Counted from the first letter of the stretch, positions 12,657 to 21,780 are shown. The stretch: DNA of 23,346 bases from Cytophagaceae bacterium (GCA_027485075.1 JAIXRT010000002.1:1-23346); one strand, 5' to 3'. Translations and numbers: made by a program. Notes: generated from the letters alone by a model not told the origin.

Positions 12657-13568
12657 ATGAAACCCCTGCTGCTTACTTTGTGCATGTTTTTGACGTTTAC
12701 ATCGCAGGCTCAAATGTTAAACGATAGCCCATTCGATGCTCGTGTCGCACAGCCAAAATACAAAAAAGGTAAAGGGCCCTCGGTCTTATTCGACAAAGGT
12801 CATCACAATTTTATTATAGAAATGGGCTTAGAGAAGCCACTGATGGATGTGGCTACGGCTGATGGATATCAGGTTAAGGTGGATTCCATGAAGTTTACCA
12901 AAGCCTATTTAGCTCCGTATAAAATGCTGGTCATTTTCCCTGCCATGCCGTTTAAGTTTGGCTCAAAAAAGCAAGTGACCGATGAAATCACCTTCACTGA
13001 TGAGGAGTTAACAGCCTTACATGAGTGGGTTTCAGCCGGCGGTTCCTTGCTGATGTTTAACGAGCATGCGCCCATAGATAAGTCGGTAACTCCTCTATTC
13101 AATAAATTCGGAATTCAACTATCGATTGGCATCGTCTCTGATTCGATTCACTATGATGCCTCTATAAAAATGAAAAGCAAACAAGGCTTTCTAAAGTTTA
13201 CCCGAAGCAATGGTCTATTAAACACTGATCACCCTATAACCCAAGGAGAGAAAGCAGGTGAACAAATAAACACCATTGTGACCTTTGGTGGCGGCGGATT
13301 AACAGGAGAGAAGTACACTAATATTTTTAAACTTTCCCCTTCAGCAACAATCGTAAAACATAATGGCATTGAACCTTCAGGTACCGCTAATTCTCAAGCA
13401 TTAGCCGGCAAATTCGGTAAGGGAAAGGTAGTTGCTTTGGGTGATTGCAATGGATTTACGGCTATGTATATGATGTCGGGAGGAAATAAAATTTCTGCCG
13501 GCATGCAGCTACCTGAGTATGATTGGAAGCAATTTGCACTTAACACCTTCCACTGGCTTTCGAAATAA
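12657..13568 (+). CDS. exported DUF4350/GATase1-like protein
   Basis: From the ATG at 12657: 303 residues with a clear signal peptide (MKPLLLTLCMFLTFTSQAQ). The frame is open back to 12549, but that part codes a non-signal stretch and overlaps the divergent DUF2200 gene. The mature protein has a flavodoxin/glutamine-amidotransferase-like layout: GPSVLFDKGHHNFI, an inner strand YKMLVIFPAMPF, ALHEWVSAGGSLLMFNEHAP, and a C-terminal GKGKVVALGDCNGFTAMYM, which resembles DUF4350 domains. The catalytic Cys-His-Glu triad of true amidotransferases is not evident. First gene of an operon with the isomerase (13-bp gap) and GMC oxidoreductase. Role unknown, perhaps a sugar-binding or scaffold function. 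Confidence 0.65.
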   Translation: MKPLLLTLCMFLTFTSQAQMLNDSPFDARVAQPKYKKGKGPSVLFDKGHHNFIIEMGLEKPLMDVATADGYQVKVDSMKFTKAYLAPYKMLVIFPAMPFKFGSKKQVTDEITFTDEELTALHEWVSAGGSLLMFNEHAPIDKSVTPLFNKFGIQLSIGIVSDSIHYDASIKMKSKQGFLKFTRSNGLLNTDHPITQGEKAGEQINTIVTFGGGGLTGEKYTNIFKLSPSATIVKHNGIEPSGTANSQALAGKFGKGKVVALGDCNGFTAMYMMSGGNKISAGMQLPEYDWKQFALNTFHWLSK

Positions 13569-13581
13569 ATAGTACGGAATC

Positions 13582-14478
13582 ATGAGCAACCGAAGAGTCT
13601 TTTTAAAGCAAAGTTCAGCCCTTATAGGCTTGTCCGCCTTGGATTTTGCGGCACCTAAAAAACCACTCCTTTCTTTTTCCACATTAGGATGTCCCGGTTG
13701 GACATTTTCTCAAGCGCTTCAACATGCCTCCGCAAATAACTACCAAGGCATTGAAATCAGAGGAATTAAAGGGGATTTAGATTTGCCGAAGAATTCCCTT
13801 TTTTCGGCCTCGAACATCGCAAGTACGAAGCGAGAAATAGCCGATTCCCATATCAAAATTGTGAACTTGGGGTCTTCGGCCAACATGCACTTTCTGGATC
13901 CGAAAAAGCGCCAAAGCAATCTAGACGATGCAAAGAAATACATTGATTTGGCCCAAAAATTAAACTGCCCTTTTATACGTGTTTTTCCGAACGACCTCCC
14001 CAAAGATCAAGATGAAAAAGCGACTGTCGACGCCATCATTTCAAGCTTAGTAGAATTAGGAGATTATGCGAAATCAAGTGGGGTCAAAGTCTTACTTGAA
14101 TCACACGGAAAAGTGATTAAAAGTGACATGTTATTGCATATCATGCAAGAAGCGAATCATACGAACGTTGGCCTCGTTTGGGACTTCTTTAACATGTGGT
14201 CGGTGACGAAAGAATCCCCAACCTACATGTATAGCCAATTGAAAAAATACATATTTCATACGCATATCAAGGATGCGATGTTAACCGAAAAAGGCGAAAC
14301 TTATACCCTGTTGGGCGAAGGAAATGCCCCGGTTCGTGAAGCACTTCAAGCCTTGAAAAAGGGTGGTTACGCGGGTTATTACAGCTTTGAATGGGAGAAG
14401 CTTTGGCATATGGAAATTGCGGAGCCGGAAATTGCTTTTCCTCAATTTAGAAAAACATTTGACACTTTTTGGAAGTAG
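13582..14478 (+). CDS. Tat-type sugar phosphate isomerase/epimerase-like protein
   Basis: TIM barrel of 298 residues in the xylose isomerase-like superfamily. The N-terminus MSNRRVFLKQSSALIGLSALDFA fits a twin-arginine signal (NRRVFLK), so it is probably exported folded with its metal. Candidate ligands: E173 and H175 (LLESHGK), D201 (LVWDFFN), H226/H228 (FHTHIKD) and E270 (YYSFEWEK). It stands between the DUF4350-like gene (13-bp gap) and the GMC oxidoreductase (2-bp gap), so action on the oxidised sugar made by that enzyme is a fair inference. Substrate unknown. Confidence 0.88.
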   Translation: MSNRRVFLKQSSALIGLSALDFAAPKKPLLSFSTLGCPGWTFSQALQHASANNYQGIEIRGIKGDLDLPKNSLFSASNIASTKREIADSHIKIVNLGSSANMHFLDPKKRQSNLDDAKKYIDLAQKLNCPFIRVFPNDLPKDQDEKATVDAIISSLVELGDYAKSSGVKVLLESHGKVIKSDMLLHIMQEANHTNVGLVWDFFNMWSVTKESPTYMYSQLKKYIFHTHIKDAMLTEKGETYTLLGEGNAPVREALQALKKGGYAGYYSFEWEKLWHMEIAEPEIAFPQFRKTFDTFWK

Positions 14479-14480
14479 GT

Positions 14481-16178
14481 ATGGGCACGAAAGAAAAACG
14501 AACATTTGATGCCATTGTCATCGGCTCCGGAATCAGTGGCGGTTGGTCCGCCAAAGAACTCACCGAAAAAGGCTTAAAAACCTTGCTTTTGGATCGTGGT
14601 CGCGACGTCAAACATGTAGCCGACTATCCTACCATGATGCATAATCCATGGGATTTCCCGCACCGCGGCCAAGTTCCACTAGAGCTCAAAAAGGAATATA
14701 AAACCGCCAGCAAGAATTTTATTTTTACCGAAGCAACGTCCCATTTTTTAACGAAAGACGGCGAGCAACCTTACATTCAAGACAAACCTTATGATTGGAT
14801 TCAGGCCTATCACGTAGGCGGGCGATCGCTTTTATGGGGAAGACACACGCAGCGTTGGAGTGATTTTGATTTCACAGGACCTGCGCGCGATGGCTTTGCC
14901 GTTGACTGGCCCATTCGTTATAACGACCTGGCTCCATGGTATAGTTATGTGGAAAAGTTTGCGGGAATCTCAGGCAATAAAGATGGCTTAGAAACTTTGC
15001 CGGATGGGGAGTTTTTAAAGCCTTATGAATTGAACTGTGTGGAGAAGCATTTTGGGCAAGTAGTCAAAAGTCAATATCCGGATCGGCATGTGATCAGTGC
15101 GCGGACGGCCAACTTAAGTCAGGCCGAAATAATTCACCAAACAGTAGGCCGTAGCCAATGTCAAAGTCGGACGCTCTGTGAACGTGGTTGCCCGTATGGC
15201 GGCTATTTCAGTAGTAATTCGGCTACCTTGCCCGCGGCATATCAGACAGGAAATTTGACCTTAAAGCCGCATTCGGTGGTTCATTCAATAATCTACGACG
15301 AGAAGAAAAATAAGGCAACGGGCGTTCGTGTTGTCAACGCACTGACGCATGAAATGGAGGAATATTATGCGTCGATCATTTTTGTAAATGCATCGCCTTT
15401 GGCCACGAACTTAATCCTATTAAATTCCATTTCGTCACGCTTCCCGAATGGCCTTGGAAATGACTCAGGAATACTTGGAACGCACATGGCTTTTCACAGT
15501 TATCGGGGACGAATTACGGCGGAATACGATGGGGAATTGGACAAGACGACAGGAGGCAAAAGGCCAACCTCCGGGTACATTCCGCGATTCAGAAATGTCT
15601 ATAAACAAGAGACCGATTTCTTGCGCGGCTATGCGAGTAATCTTACCGCCAGCAGGATGGTTGACAGTGCCAAAGAACATGTGGGCGAATCCCTAAAACA
15701 TGGATTATTGAATCCGAAACTTGGCAATTGGCATATTAATGTAGGGATGATGGGGGAGACAATTCCTAAGGCCCACTCGACGGTTCGCCTTGATTCACAG
15801 CTGAAAGACAAATACGGCCTTCCGCAACTTCGCGTTTCGATTGGATATGATGAAAATGACGAGAAAATGTTGACCGATTTTCACCAACAATTCACCGAGA
15901 TGTACACAGCCGCTGGCTTTCATAACATTCAGCCCATCGACACGCGGCGTTTACCTGGAAATGAAAACCACGAAATGGGAGGAGTTCGTATGGGAAGAGA
16001 TCCCAAAACTTCGATGCTGAATGCGTTCAACCAAATGCATCATTGCAAGAATGTATTCGTCACGGATGGATCCTGCATGACATCGACATCGACACAGAAT
16101 CCATCATTGACGTATATGGCACTGACCGCGCGGGCAGTGGATTATGCGGTGAAAGAGAAGAAGAAATTAAATTTATAA
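14481..16178 (+). CDS. GMC-family flavin oxidoreductase (glucoside 3-dehydrogenase/gluconate dehydrogenase-like)
   Basis: FAD-dependent sugar or alcohol oxidoreductase, 565 residues from the ATG at 14481, two bases after the previous stop; a TTG at 14469 is possible but would overlap that gene. FAD fold: DAIVIGSGISGG (GxGxxG at 15-20). C-terminal GMC motifs: H497 in NHEMGGVRMG and N540 in DGSCMTSTSTQNPSLTYMAL, the usual active-site pair. A cysteine cluster CQSRTLCERGCPYGGYF in the middle recalls the Fe-S-binding region of FAD glucose dehydrogenases. Bacteroidota relatives usually pair with a Tat-exported gluconate-dehydrogenase subunit-3-like small subunit; none is here, and this protein has no signal of its own. 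Substrate and location are therefore open. Confidence 0.88.
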   Translation: MGTKEKRTFDAIVIGSGISGGWSAKELTEKGLKTLLLDRGRDVKHVADYPTMMHNPWDFPHRGQVPLELKKEYKTASKNFIFTEATSHFLTKDGEQPYIQDKPYDWIQAYHVGGRSLLWGRHTQRWSDFDFTGPARDGFAVDWPIRYNDLAPWYSYVEKFAGISGNKDGLETLPDGEFLKPYELNCVEKHFGQVVKSQYPDRHVISARTANLSQAEIIHQTVGRSQCQSRTLCERGCPYGGYFSSNSATLPAAYQTGNLTLKPHSVVHSIIYDEKKNKATGVRVVNALTHEMEEYYASIIFVNASPLATNLILLNSISSRFPNGLGNDSGILGTHMAFHSYRGRITAEYDGELDKTTGGKRPTSGYIPRFRNVYKQETDFLRGYASNLTASRMVDSAKEHVGESLKHGLLNPKLGNWHINVGMMGETIPKAHSTVRLDSQLKDKYGLPQLRVSIGYDENDEKMLTDFHQQFTEMYTAAGFHNIQPIDTRRLPGNENHEMGGVRMGRDPKTSMLNAFNQMHHCKNVFVTDGSCMTSTSTQNPSLTYMALTARAVDYAVKEKKKLNL

Positions 16179-17489
16179 CTTAATCCCCCAAGCTTTATTC
16201 AATTTTCGCCCGAGCAATGCGTTTGCGCCGGCGTCATTGAACTTCTCCGTTTTTGGATTCCAGGTTAGTGATTTATTCACCTCGTAGGCAATGTTTCCAA
16301 TGTTACATACAGAGGCTGTGCGGTGGCCAATCTCTACATCACAAATAGGACGCGTGCGATTGCGCATCGCAGCCAAGAAGTCCTTGTAGTGATTCGTACT
16401 TTCATACACGTGCTTTTCGTTTGGCCCAATAACACGGTCCTTCAAGGCCGCATTGGATGTTTCCAATTTCTTTCTTTGTACACGTAACGTACCCTCCGTC
16501 CCTACAAACTCAATCGCGTTATTCCACTCCCAAGGCTGATGCGTCATCTTAATTCCATTCGCATAGGTATACGTCAAAAATTCGTTCCCGTTGGTTTTAG
16601 GAGCATCCACCTGAACCGGTCCACTTCCATCCATATCCAACGCCCATTGAACAATATCAAACATGTGAGCACCCCAATCCGTCATACCGCCGCCGCCAAA
16701 TTCCTTGTATTTCCGCCAATTAGGGAACACATCTTTTGAAATCGGCGGAGCTAATTCAGCATTAAATGGAACCGCATCATTCGGCCCTAACCACTTCTCA
16801 AAATCCAATCCGGTGGGTAATTCTTCAGCCGATAAATTATACGCTACAGGAGGTGGGCCAACATTCACTTTGATCGATTTCACTTCGCCTATATAGCCGT
16901 TGCGTATTAATTCGGCTGTTTGTCTAAACTCTGGCCAGGAGCGCTGCATAGATCCCGTTTGAAAAACACGGTTGTATTTCCGTGTCGCATCTACCATGGC
17001 ACGTCCTTCTTTAACGGTCAACGAAAGCGGTTTTTCGCAATAAATATCTTTGCCAGCAGCAGCAGCGCGCACCGCCATGGCTGCATGCCAATGGTCCGGG
17101 CTCGCAATCACAACCCCATCAATATTTTTCAAAGCCAACAACTCTGTAAAGTCTTGGTATTGAGGTATTTCTGAGTAACTACCTAGTGTTGATGATTTGG
17201 AATAAATATCTTTTACCCGATCTAAAAACTGGTTGGCCTTTGCTTGATACACCTCAGAGATAGCGGCAATACGAACCTCTCCAGTATTCAAAAATGAATT
17301 AGATAATCCTCTTCCTTGTTTGCCGGTTCCAATAAATCCTAAATTAATAAGGTCACTAGGCGCAATATAAGCAGATCCGTTAGTACGAGTTCCTCCCAAA
17401 ACATGTCGGGGAACGATAAAAAAAGAGCCAATGGCAAGGCTCGATTTAGTCAAAAAATCACGTCTTTTAATCGAGTTTGAGGTTTTCAT
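16173..17489 (-). CDS. Tat-type Gfo/Idh/MocA family oxidoreductase
   Basis: NAD(P)-dependent sugar oxidoreductase of 438 residues. The N-terminus SIKRRDFLTKSSLAIGSFFIV is a twin-arginine signal, so it is likely exported with its nucleotide already bound, as known for glucose-fructose oxidoreductase. Rossmann fold: LGFIGTGKQGRG (G54-x-G56-xx-G59), the family signature E152-K153-P154 with the catalytic Lys, and GGMTDWGAHMFD (D271, H275) in the C-terminal alpha/beta domain. Such enzymes interconvert sugars and 3-keto sugars among others. It is convergent with the GMC gene, the two stop codons forming the palindrome TTATAA, and divergent from the cytochrome gene, so it is transcribed separately from both. 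Confidence 0.92.
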   Translation of the reverse strand: MKTSNSIKRRDFLTKSSLAIGSFFIVPRHVLGGTRTNGSAYIAPSDLINLGFIGTGKQGRGLSNSFLNTGEVRIAAISEVYQAKANQFLDRVKDIYSKSSTLGSYSEIPQYQDFTELLALKNIDGVVIASPDHWHAAMAVRAAAAGKDIYCEKPLSLTVKEGRAMVDATRKYNRVFQTGSMQRSWPEFRQTAELIRNGYIGEVKSIKVNVGPPPVAYNLSAEELPTGLDFEKWLGPNDAVPFNAELAPPISKDVFPNWRKYKEFGGGGMTDWGAHMFDIVQWALDMDGSGPVQVDAPKTNGNEFLTYTYANGIKMTHQPWEWNNAIEFVGTEGTLRVQRKKLETSNAALKDRVIGPNEKHVYESTNHYKDFLAAMRNRTRPICDVEIGHRTASVCNIGNIAYEVNKSLTWNPKTEKFNDAGANALLGRKLNKAWGIKL

Positions 17490-17594
17490 ACGTTATTATT
17501 TTAGGTAGAGGAATTACAAATCCATTCGATGTAACACACTAGTGCTAAGCTACTTAAATTTTGATGATCCAACAAAATCTCGAATTGAAGATTC

Positions 17595-17638
17595 CATACA
17601 TTTTTATTAATTTTCAATTGGAAAAATATCAATGTATG
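17595..17638 (+). promoter_or_regulatory. inverted repeat enclosing the start codon of the cytochrome gene
   Basis: CATACATT (17595-17602) and AATGTATG (17631-17638) are perfect 8-bp complements with a 28-nt loop; a smaller stem (CTTTT-type, around 17611-17625) may form inside. The 3' arm contains the ATG at 17636-17638, so in mRNA the start codon would be paired. It could equally be a protein-binding palindrome or chance in AT-rich DNA. Confidence 0.35.
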
Positions 17639-20626
17639 AAAAAGTTAATTCTGGGTATTAGTTTGCTCTTAATTGGATGTCAAGAAAAACAGCGGCCAAA
17701 CCTAGCCGTAACGCCTGAATTACAAAAAGCCTTGCAATCCATTCAAGTTTTGGACGGATTTGAAGTAGAATTAGTGGCGGCCGAGCCATTGGTCGAAGAT
17801 CCGGTAGCCATGGAAATCGACGAAGATGGAAATTGGTACGTAGCCGAAATGCCGGGCTACCCATTAGACCTCAGCAAAAAGGGCCAAATACGAAAACTTA
17901 TTGATACCAATGACGATGGCTATCCGGACAAAAGCATCGTCTTTGCAGACAGCCTTACACTTCCTATGGGTCTCATGCGCTGGAAAAAAGGAATCCTTGT
18001 CGCCGACTCCCCTAATATCCTCTATTTCGAGGATACCGATGGCGATCAAAAGGCAGATAAACGGGAAGTCATCCTGACCGGGTTTTCCTTATCAAATCCC
18101 CAGCACAACATGAATACCCCGAAATTCGGGATAGATAACTGGATCTACTTGGGGCATTCGGGTGCGATCAACTCCTTTACGTATGAAGATATTTTTGGGG
18201 ATAAAGGGAAAGAAATTACGTTCCCCAACAAACCCAATGCCGCATTTTTACCCAAAAATGGAAACGGACGAAACGTTCGGTTTAAACCTGATTCCTATCA
18301 GATCGAATCACTCTCGGGTGAAACACAATATGGGCACACGACGGATCCTTGGGGAAGACGGTTTTACACCGACAACGCAAACCATTTATTCCACGAGGTT
18401 ATCGATGCGCGCTATGTCAATGCGAACAAAAACCTAGTCATTGCAGAGGCGATGGAGAAAATTCCAGACCATGGCAATGCGTGTGAAATCTATCCCATTT
18501 CTGAGAATCCGAATCACCAATTATTGACCGATGTGGGAGTAGTAACTTCTAGTTGTGGAATCACGTGGTATGATGGTGGGGCTTTTGGCAAAGACTATAA
18601 TCAGGTTACATTCGTGGGAGAGCCGGTACATAATTTAGTGCATGCAGATATCATCGAATCCCATGGAGCGACGTTTAAAGGAAAACGCTTGGTGGAGAAA
18701 AAGGAATTTTTGGCATCAAAAGATCCTTGGTTTAGACCTGTTAATTTTTACGTAGGACCAGACGGAGCTATGTATGTGGTGGATTATTACCGCCAATTAG
18801 TGGAGCATCCGGAGTGGATGTCGGAAGAGGTAAATAAAAGTGGCGCCTTGTATAATGGCTCGACAAAAGGTCGTATTTACCGCATCACGAAAAAAGGATC
18901 GAAGGCAATGGATTGGATGAAATCCGTGCATTTGTCTGCTAAATCATCTGAAGATCTAGCTGAACTGCTTACTCATGAAAACGGCTGGTACCGTCGGACT
19001 GCGCAGCGCTTGTTATTCCAGCGGGGAGATAAATCAGTCGCGCCACAACTAAAGAAAATTATTGCTAGAGATCAAAAATTGGGGGCGGTACAGGCACTTT
19101 GGTTATTGCATGACTGGGGTATGGTGGATGCCAAAGATCTAGCGAATGCACTGGGTTCTTCCACTGAGGGTATGCGCGAAAATGCCTTGCAGGTGGCCGA
19201 TAGGCTTATTGATAAACCAGGCTTTGCGAAAAATGCCAACTTACAGAAACAACTAATAGGCCTAGCAGATGACCCATCCGCACGCGTTCGATTCCAATGG
19301 CTTTGTTCGTCGAGCTACTTACGACTGCCTAATGCGGATCAGTTACGCGCTAAAATTTTAGCTAAAGATATTGAAGATCAATGGGCGGGCATTGCGGCCA
19401 TTGCCTCCTCGCAAGATTCAGAAGAGGCTTTGCTAAAATCCGCTATTCAGACCTTAGGCGCAAGTCCATCAAAGGGGAAATCCACCTTTTTCAGCTACCT
19501 CGCAGCGACCTTGGTTAAGAAAGGGGATCCAGCTTTCTTAGCTTTAGCCATTGACCAAAATCCTTCGAATGACTGGTGGCAAGCTGCAATATGGTATGGT
19601 GTTGCAACACTTATTAAAGAAGCAGGAGTGCCTTTCCCGCTAGAGGAAAAACAAAAAGAGGCGCTTTTGGCATCGTTCATGCAAACAAACCAACCTGAAC
19701 TGCGCACCTCTATTCTTTCCCTATTCAAGTCCCTCGGGCTGCCTAAAAACGCGACCCAATTCGCGCGCGTGGAGCAGCGATTTAGCCAATCAAAAGATGC
19801 TCAATTTCAGCGAGATGCCTTGTCGCTCTTAGCCTTGCGAGGAGACGCAAAAACCCAAGCCAAATTAATCCAATACCTCTCTTCGAAAAGCCCAGTTCAC
19901 TTACAATTAGGCGCCATCGAATCCTTACCCAATAACTTAGCTAAGGCCGATTTACAAAAGATAAATACTTATTATCCTTCGTTATCAGCACCGGTAAAAA
20001 AAGCTTGGATTGCGTATTTGCTGGAGCATGAAAATCAAGTGACCACCTTACTGCAGGAGGTAAAGAAAAACAATATCAAACGTGCCGATTTAGCCTGGCC
20101 ACAAATCGTGGAACTGATGAATTACTACGATACAGGCGTGCGTAAATTAGCCCGCTCGGTATTGGCTATATCGGAAGACCGAAAGGCTATCTTACAAAAT
20201 TACCTGCCAGCGGCGGAGAAAGTAGGAGATGTGGCGATGGGCCAAAAAGTCTTTGAGACAAATTGTACTTCGTGCCATGCCATCAAAAATTTGAAAGGGG
20301 TAGATTTTGGCCCTAACTTAAATACGTTGAAAAGTAGAAATTCGCTCTCGATTATTACGGAAATCATTAATCCCAACAATTCCATTGCTGATAAATATGG
20401 CCAGTGGGATATAGAATTAAAGAATGGCACGCGCCTAAACGGCATCATTACTTCGGAGAATGATCAAACCATCGCGCTAAAACTAATGGGAGGAGCCATT
20501 CAAAATATCTCCAAATCAACCATAAAAGCGAAAAAAGACTTGCGCGTTTCAGCCATGCCAAATGGGCTAGAGGCGAACATCAGTGTTCAGGCAATGGCGG
20601 ATTTATTAGCATATATTAAAAAATAA
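17636..20626 (+). CDS. PVC-type heme-binding lipoprotein: beta-propeller, HEAT-like repeats, c-type cytochrome
   Basis: Large exported redox protein, 996 residues from the ATG at 17636. Signal peptide with lipobox LLIGC (about Cys15). The N-terminal third is a membrane-bound-dehydrogenase-like propeller (GFEVELVAAEPLVEDPVAME onward) with two Asp-rich, calcium-type loops (DTNDDGYPDK, DTDGDQKADK). The middle (about 430-850) is alpha-helical with HEAT-like repeats. The C-terminus is a cytochrome c domain with C877-T-S-C-H881 and a probable axial Met in SAMPNGL. This order matches the 'PVC-type heme-binding' proteins first described in Planctomycetes and common in sugar-using Bacteroidota. An in-frame ATG at 17561 would lack a signal peptide at its front, so 17636 is chosen. 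Likely electron partner of a sugar dehydrogenase (inference). Confidence 0.9.
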   Translation: MKKLILGISLLLIGCQEKQRPNLAVTPELQKALQSIQVLDGFEVELVAAEPLVEDPVAMEIDEDGNWYVAEMPGYPLDLSKKGQIRKLIDTNDDGYPDKSIVFADSLTLPMGLMRWKKGILVADSPNILYFEDTDGDQKADKREVILTGFSLSNPQHNMNTPKFGIDNWIYLGHSGAINSFTYEDIFGDKGKEITFPNKPNAAFLPKNGNGRNVRFKPDSYQIESLSGETQYGHTTDPWGRRFYTDNANHLFHEVIDARYVNANKNLVIAEAMEKIPDHGNACEIYPISENPNHQLLTDVGVVTSSCGITWYDGGAFGKDYNQVTFVGEPVHNLVHADIIESHGATFKGKRLVEKKEFLASKDPWFRPVNFYVGPDGAMYVVDYYRQLVEHPEWMSEEVNKSGALYNGSTKGRIYRITKKGSKAMDWMKSVHLSAKSSEDLAELLTHENGWYRRTAQRLLFQRGDKSVAPQLKKIIARDQKLGAVQALWLLHDWGMVDAKDLANALGSSTEGMRENALQVADRLIDKPGFAKNANLQKQLIGLADDPSARVRFQWLCSSSYLRLPNADQLRAKILAKDIEDQWAGIAAIASSQDSEEALLKSAIQTLGASPSKGKSTFFSYLAATLVKKGDPAFLALAIDQNPSNDWWQAAIWYGVATLIKEAGVPFPLEEKQKEALLASFMQTNQPELRTSILSLFKSLGLPKNATQFARVEQRFSQSKDAQFQRDALSLLALRGDAKTQAKLIQYLSSKSPVHLQLGAIESLPNNLAKADLQKINTYYPSLSAPVKKAWIAYLLEHENQVTTLLQEVKKNNIKRADLAWPQIVELMNYYDTGVRKLARSVLAISEDRKAILQNYLPAAEKVGDVAMGQKVFETNCTSCHAIKNLKGVDFGPNLNTLKSRNSLSIITEIINPNNSIADKYGQWDIELKNGTRLNGIITSENDQTIALKLMGGAIQNISKSTIKAKKDLRVSAMPNGLEANISVQAMADLLAYIKK

Positions 20627-20646
20627 CCCCATAAAATCCACCAATA

Positions 20647-21147
20647 ATGCGGATAGAAATTCTTGCCCATTATTTCGACAATGATGGGGTTATTCCTAAC
20701 AACAAACTCCCTGTATTGATTTTCAAAAATGTGCTTCAGCGCGTTAAAATTAAGGACTTTGCATTTACATTTAGCCAAAATGGCTGGGCAAATAATTGGC
20801 AAGATATCATTTTGCCCTATGACCATTTTCACAGCAATACCCATGAAGTTTTAGGACTAAAAAGTGGTCAGGCTCAGTTAAAGCTAGGCGGCAAAAATGG
20901 AAAAATTATACGGGTTAAAGCGGGTGACGTAATTATTATTCCTGCTGGTGTTGGCCATCATTCAATTGACAATTCAAATGATTATCAATTTGTTGGCGGC
21001 TACCCAAATGGGGCGGATTGGAACTTGATGGTTGGTTTAACTGATGCAAATCGCACTTCCATTATTGACGAAATTGCTCAAATTCCTATACCAGATACAG
21101 ATCCTATTTTTGGTGTGGATGGGCCACTCTCTACGTATTGGAAATAG
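20647..21147 (+). CDS. cupin-domain protein, YjlB-like
   Basis: Cytoplasmic single-domain cupin of 166 residues, resembling Bacillus YjlB. Metal site: H60-x-H62 and E67 in YDHFHSNTHEVLG, with H104/H105 in IPAGVGHHSI as the fourth ligand. The two cupin motifs are separated by the usual short turn (KLGGKNGKIIRVKAGDV). No signal peptide. It begins 20 bp after the cytochrome gene on the same strand, so the two are probably co-transcribed, ending at the hairpin at 21149. Substrate unknown; many cupins act on sugars or their derivatives. Confidence 0.88.
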   Translation: MRIEILAHYFDNDGVIPNNKLPVLIFKNVLQRVKIKDFAFTFSQNGWANNWQDIILPYDHFHSNTHEVLGLKSGQAQLKLGGKNGKIIRVKAGDVIIIPAGVGHHSIDNSNDYQFVGGYPNGADWNLMVGLTDANRTSIIDEIAQIPIPDTDPIFGVDGPLSTYWK

Positions 21148-21148
21148 A

Positions 21149-21176
21149 GGAAGGCGATTGCCTTCCAGCGGTTTTT
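21149..21176 (+). terminator. terminator after the cupin gene
   Basis: GGAAGGC (21149-21155), loop GATT, GCCTTCC (21160-21166): a perfect 7-bp GC-rich stem starting right after the cupin stop codon, with TTTTT at 21172-21176. The T run is offset from the stem by five bases, which may weaken it. Confidence 0.7.
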
Positions 21177-21253
21177 ACCTGCTACATTTCATGTATAAAG
21201 GGTGTGCTTCATTGAATAACCCCTTCAGTCGTAACACATGATCGGTGCTAATG

Positions 21254-21691
21254 CTAAGCCCGCTTGAGCGTCAACCCAATTTGACCTGCGTGATAGGAAT
21301 TATGATACAGGATATGTGCGAATAATTTAGCCTTCGAAACGCTGCCAAAGAATGGCGTATCTATTGTCTCGTTCCAACCACCCGCGGGGGTATTTTCAAT
21401 CAATTGCTCAAGCATCGCAAAGCCTTTATCCATTAGGGCTTTCGTTGCTGCGACATCGGCACCTTGGCCTGTATCTGTTTGGCCCATCGTCGTGTTCGCC
21501 ACATCGCTCGGCATTCCGAAAAAATACCCAAACATCAGCATGGTCTCAGCAACGTGTCGGTACATAAACCCGACAGAAGATGTGTTCGAATTAAGCTTGA
21601 GCGCTGCATTTGCCTGATTCACTTCGTTAAAAGCAAAACTGCAGCTTAACTTATTTTGCTCAAGGAGGTCTCTGAAAATTTGTTGGTCCAT
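21254..21691 (-). CDS. DinB-like four-helix metalloprotein
   Basis: 145 residues, the normal size of the DinB/YfiT superfamily, which includes thiol S-transferases and many unassigned members. The metal-binding histidines are visible: H46 (FMYRHVAET) and the H130-x3-H134 pair in HILYHNSYHAGQ, near the C-terminus as expected. The sequence has no export signal. It is a single gene, convergent with the cupin gene and divergent from the hexosaminidase gene over a 132-bp gap. Function not assigned; homologues are often stress-related or linked to bacillithiol, but that is family knowledge only. Confidence 0.88.
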   Translation of the reverse strand: MDQQIFRDLLEQNKLSCSFAFNEVNQANAALKLNSNTSSVGFMYRHVAETMLMFGYFFGMPSDVANTTMGQTDTGQGADVAATKALMDKGFAMLEQLIENTPAGGWNETIDTPFFGSVSKAKLFAHILYHNSYHAGQIGLTLKRA

Positions 21692-21780
21692 GGAAATTTA
21701 ATTGAGTTTCAATATTAATTGGATTCTATCAACATTACAAATGTGCCATTTATCTGGGTAAGTAATTTCAATTAGTAAAG

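Noticed and set aside
14469..14480. TTG at 14469 as start of the GMC oxidoreductase
   Set aside because: It lies inside the end of the preceding gene and adds only four residues; the ATG at 14481 has a GGA/AGG-rich stretch before it and follows the stop by 2 bp.
17561..17635. In-frame ATG at 17561 as start of the cytochrome protein
   Set aside because: It adds 25 residues before a complete lipoprotein signal (MKKLILG to LLIGC), which must be at the N-terminus to work.
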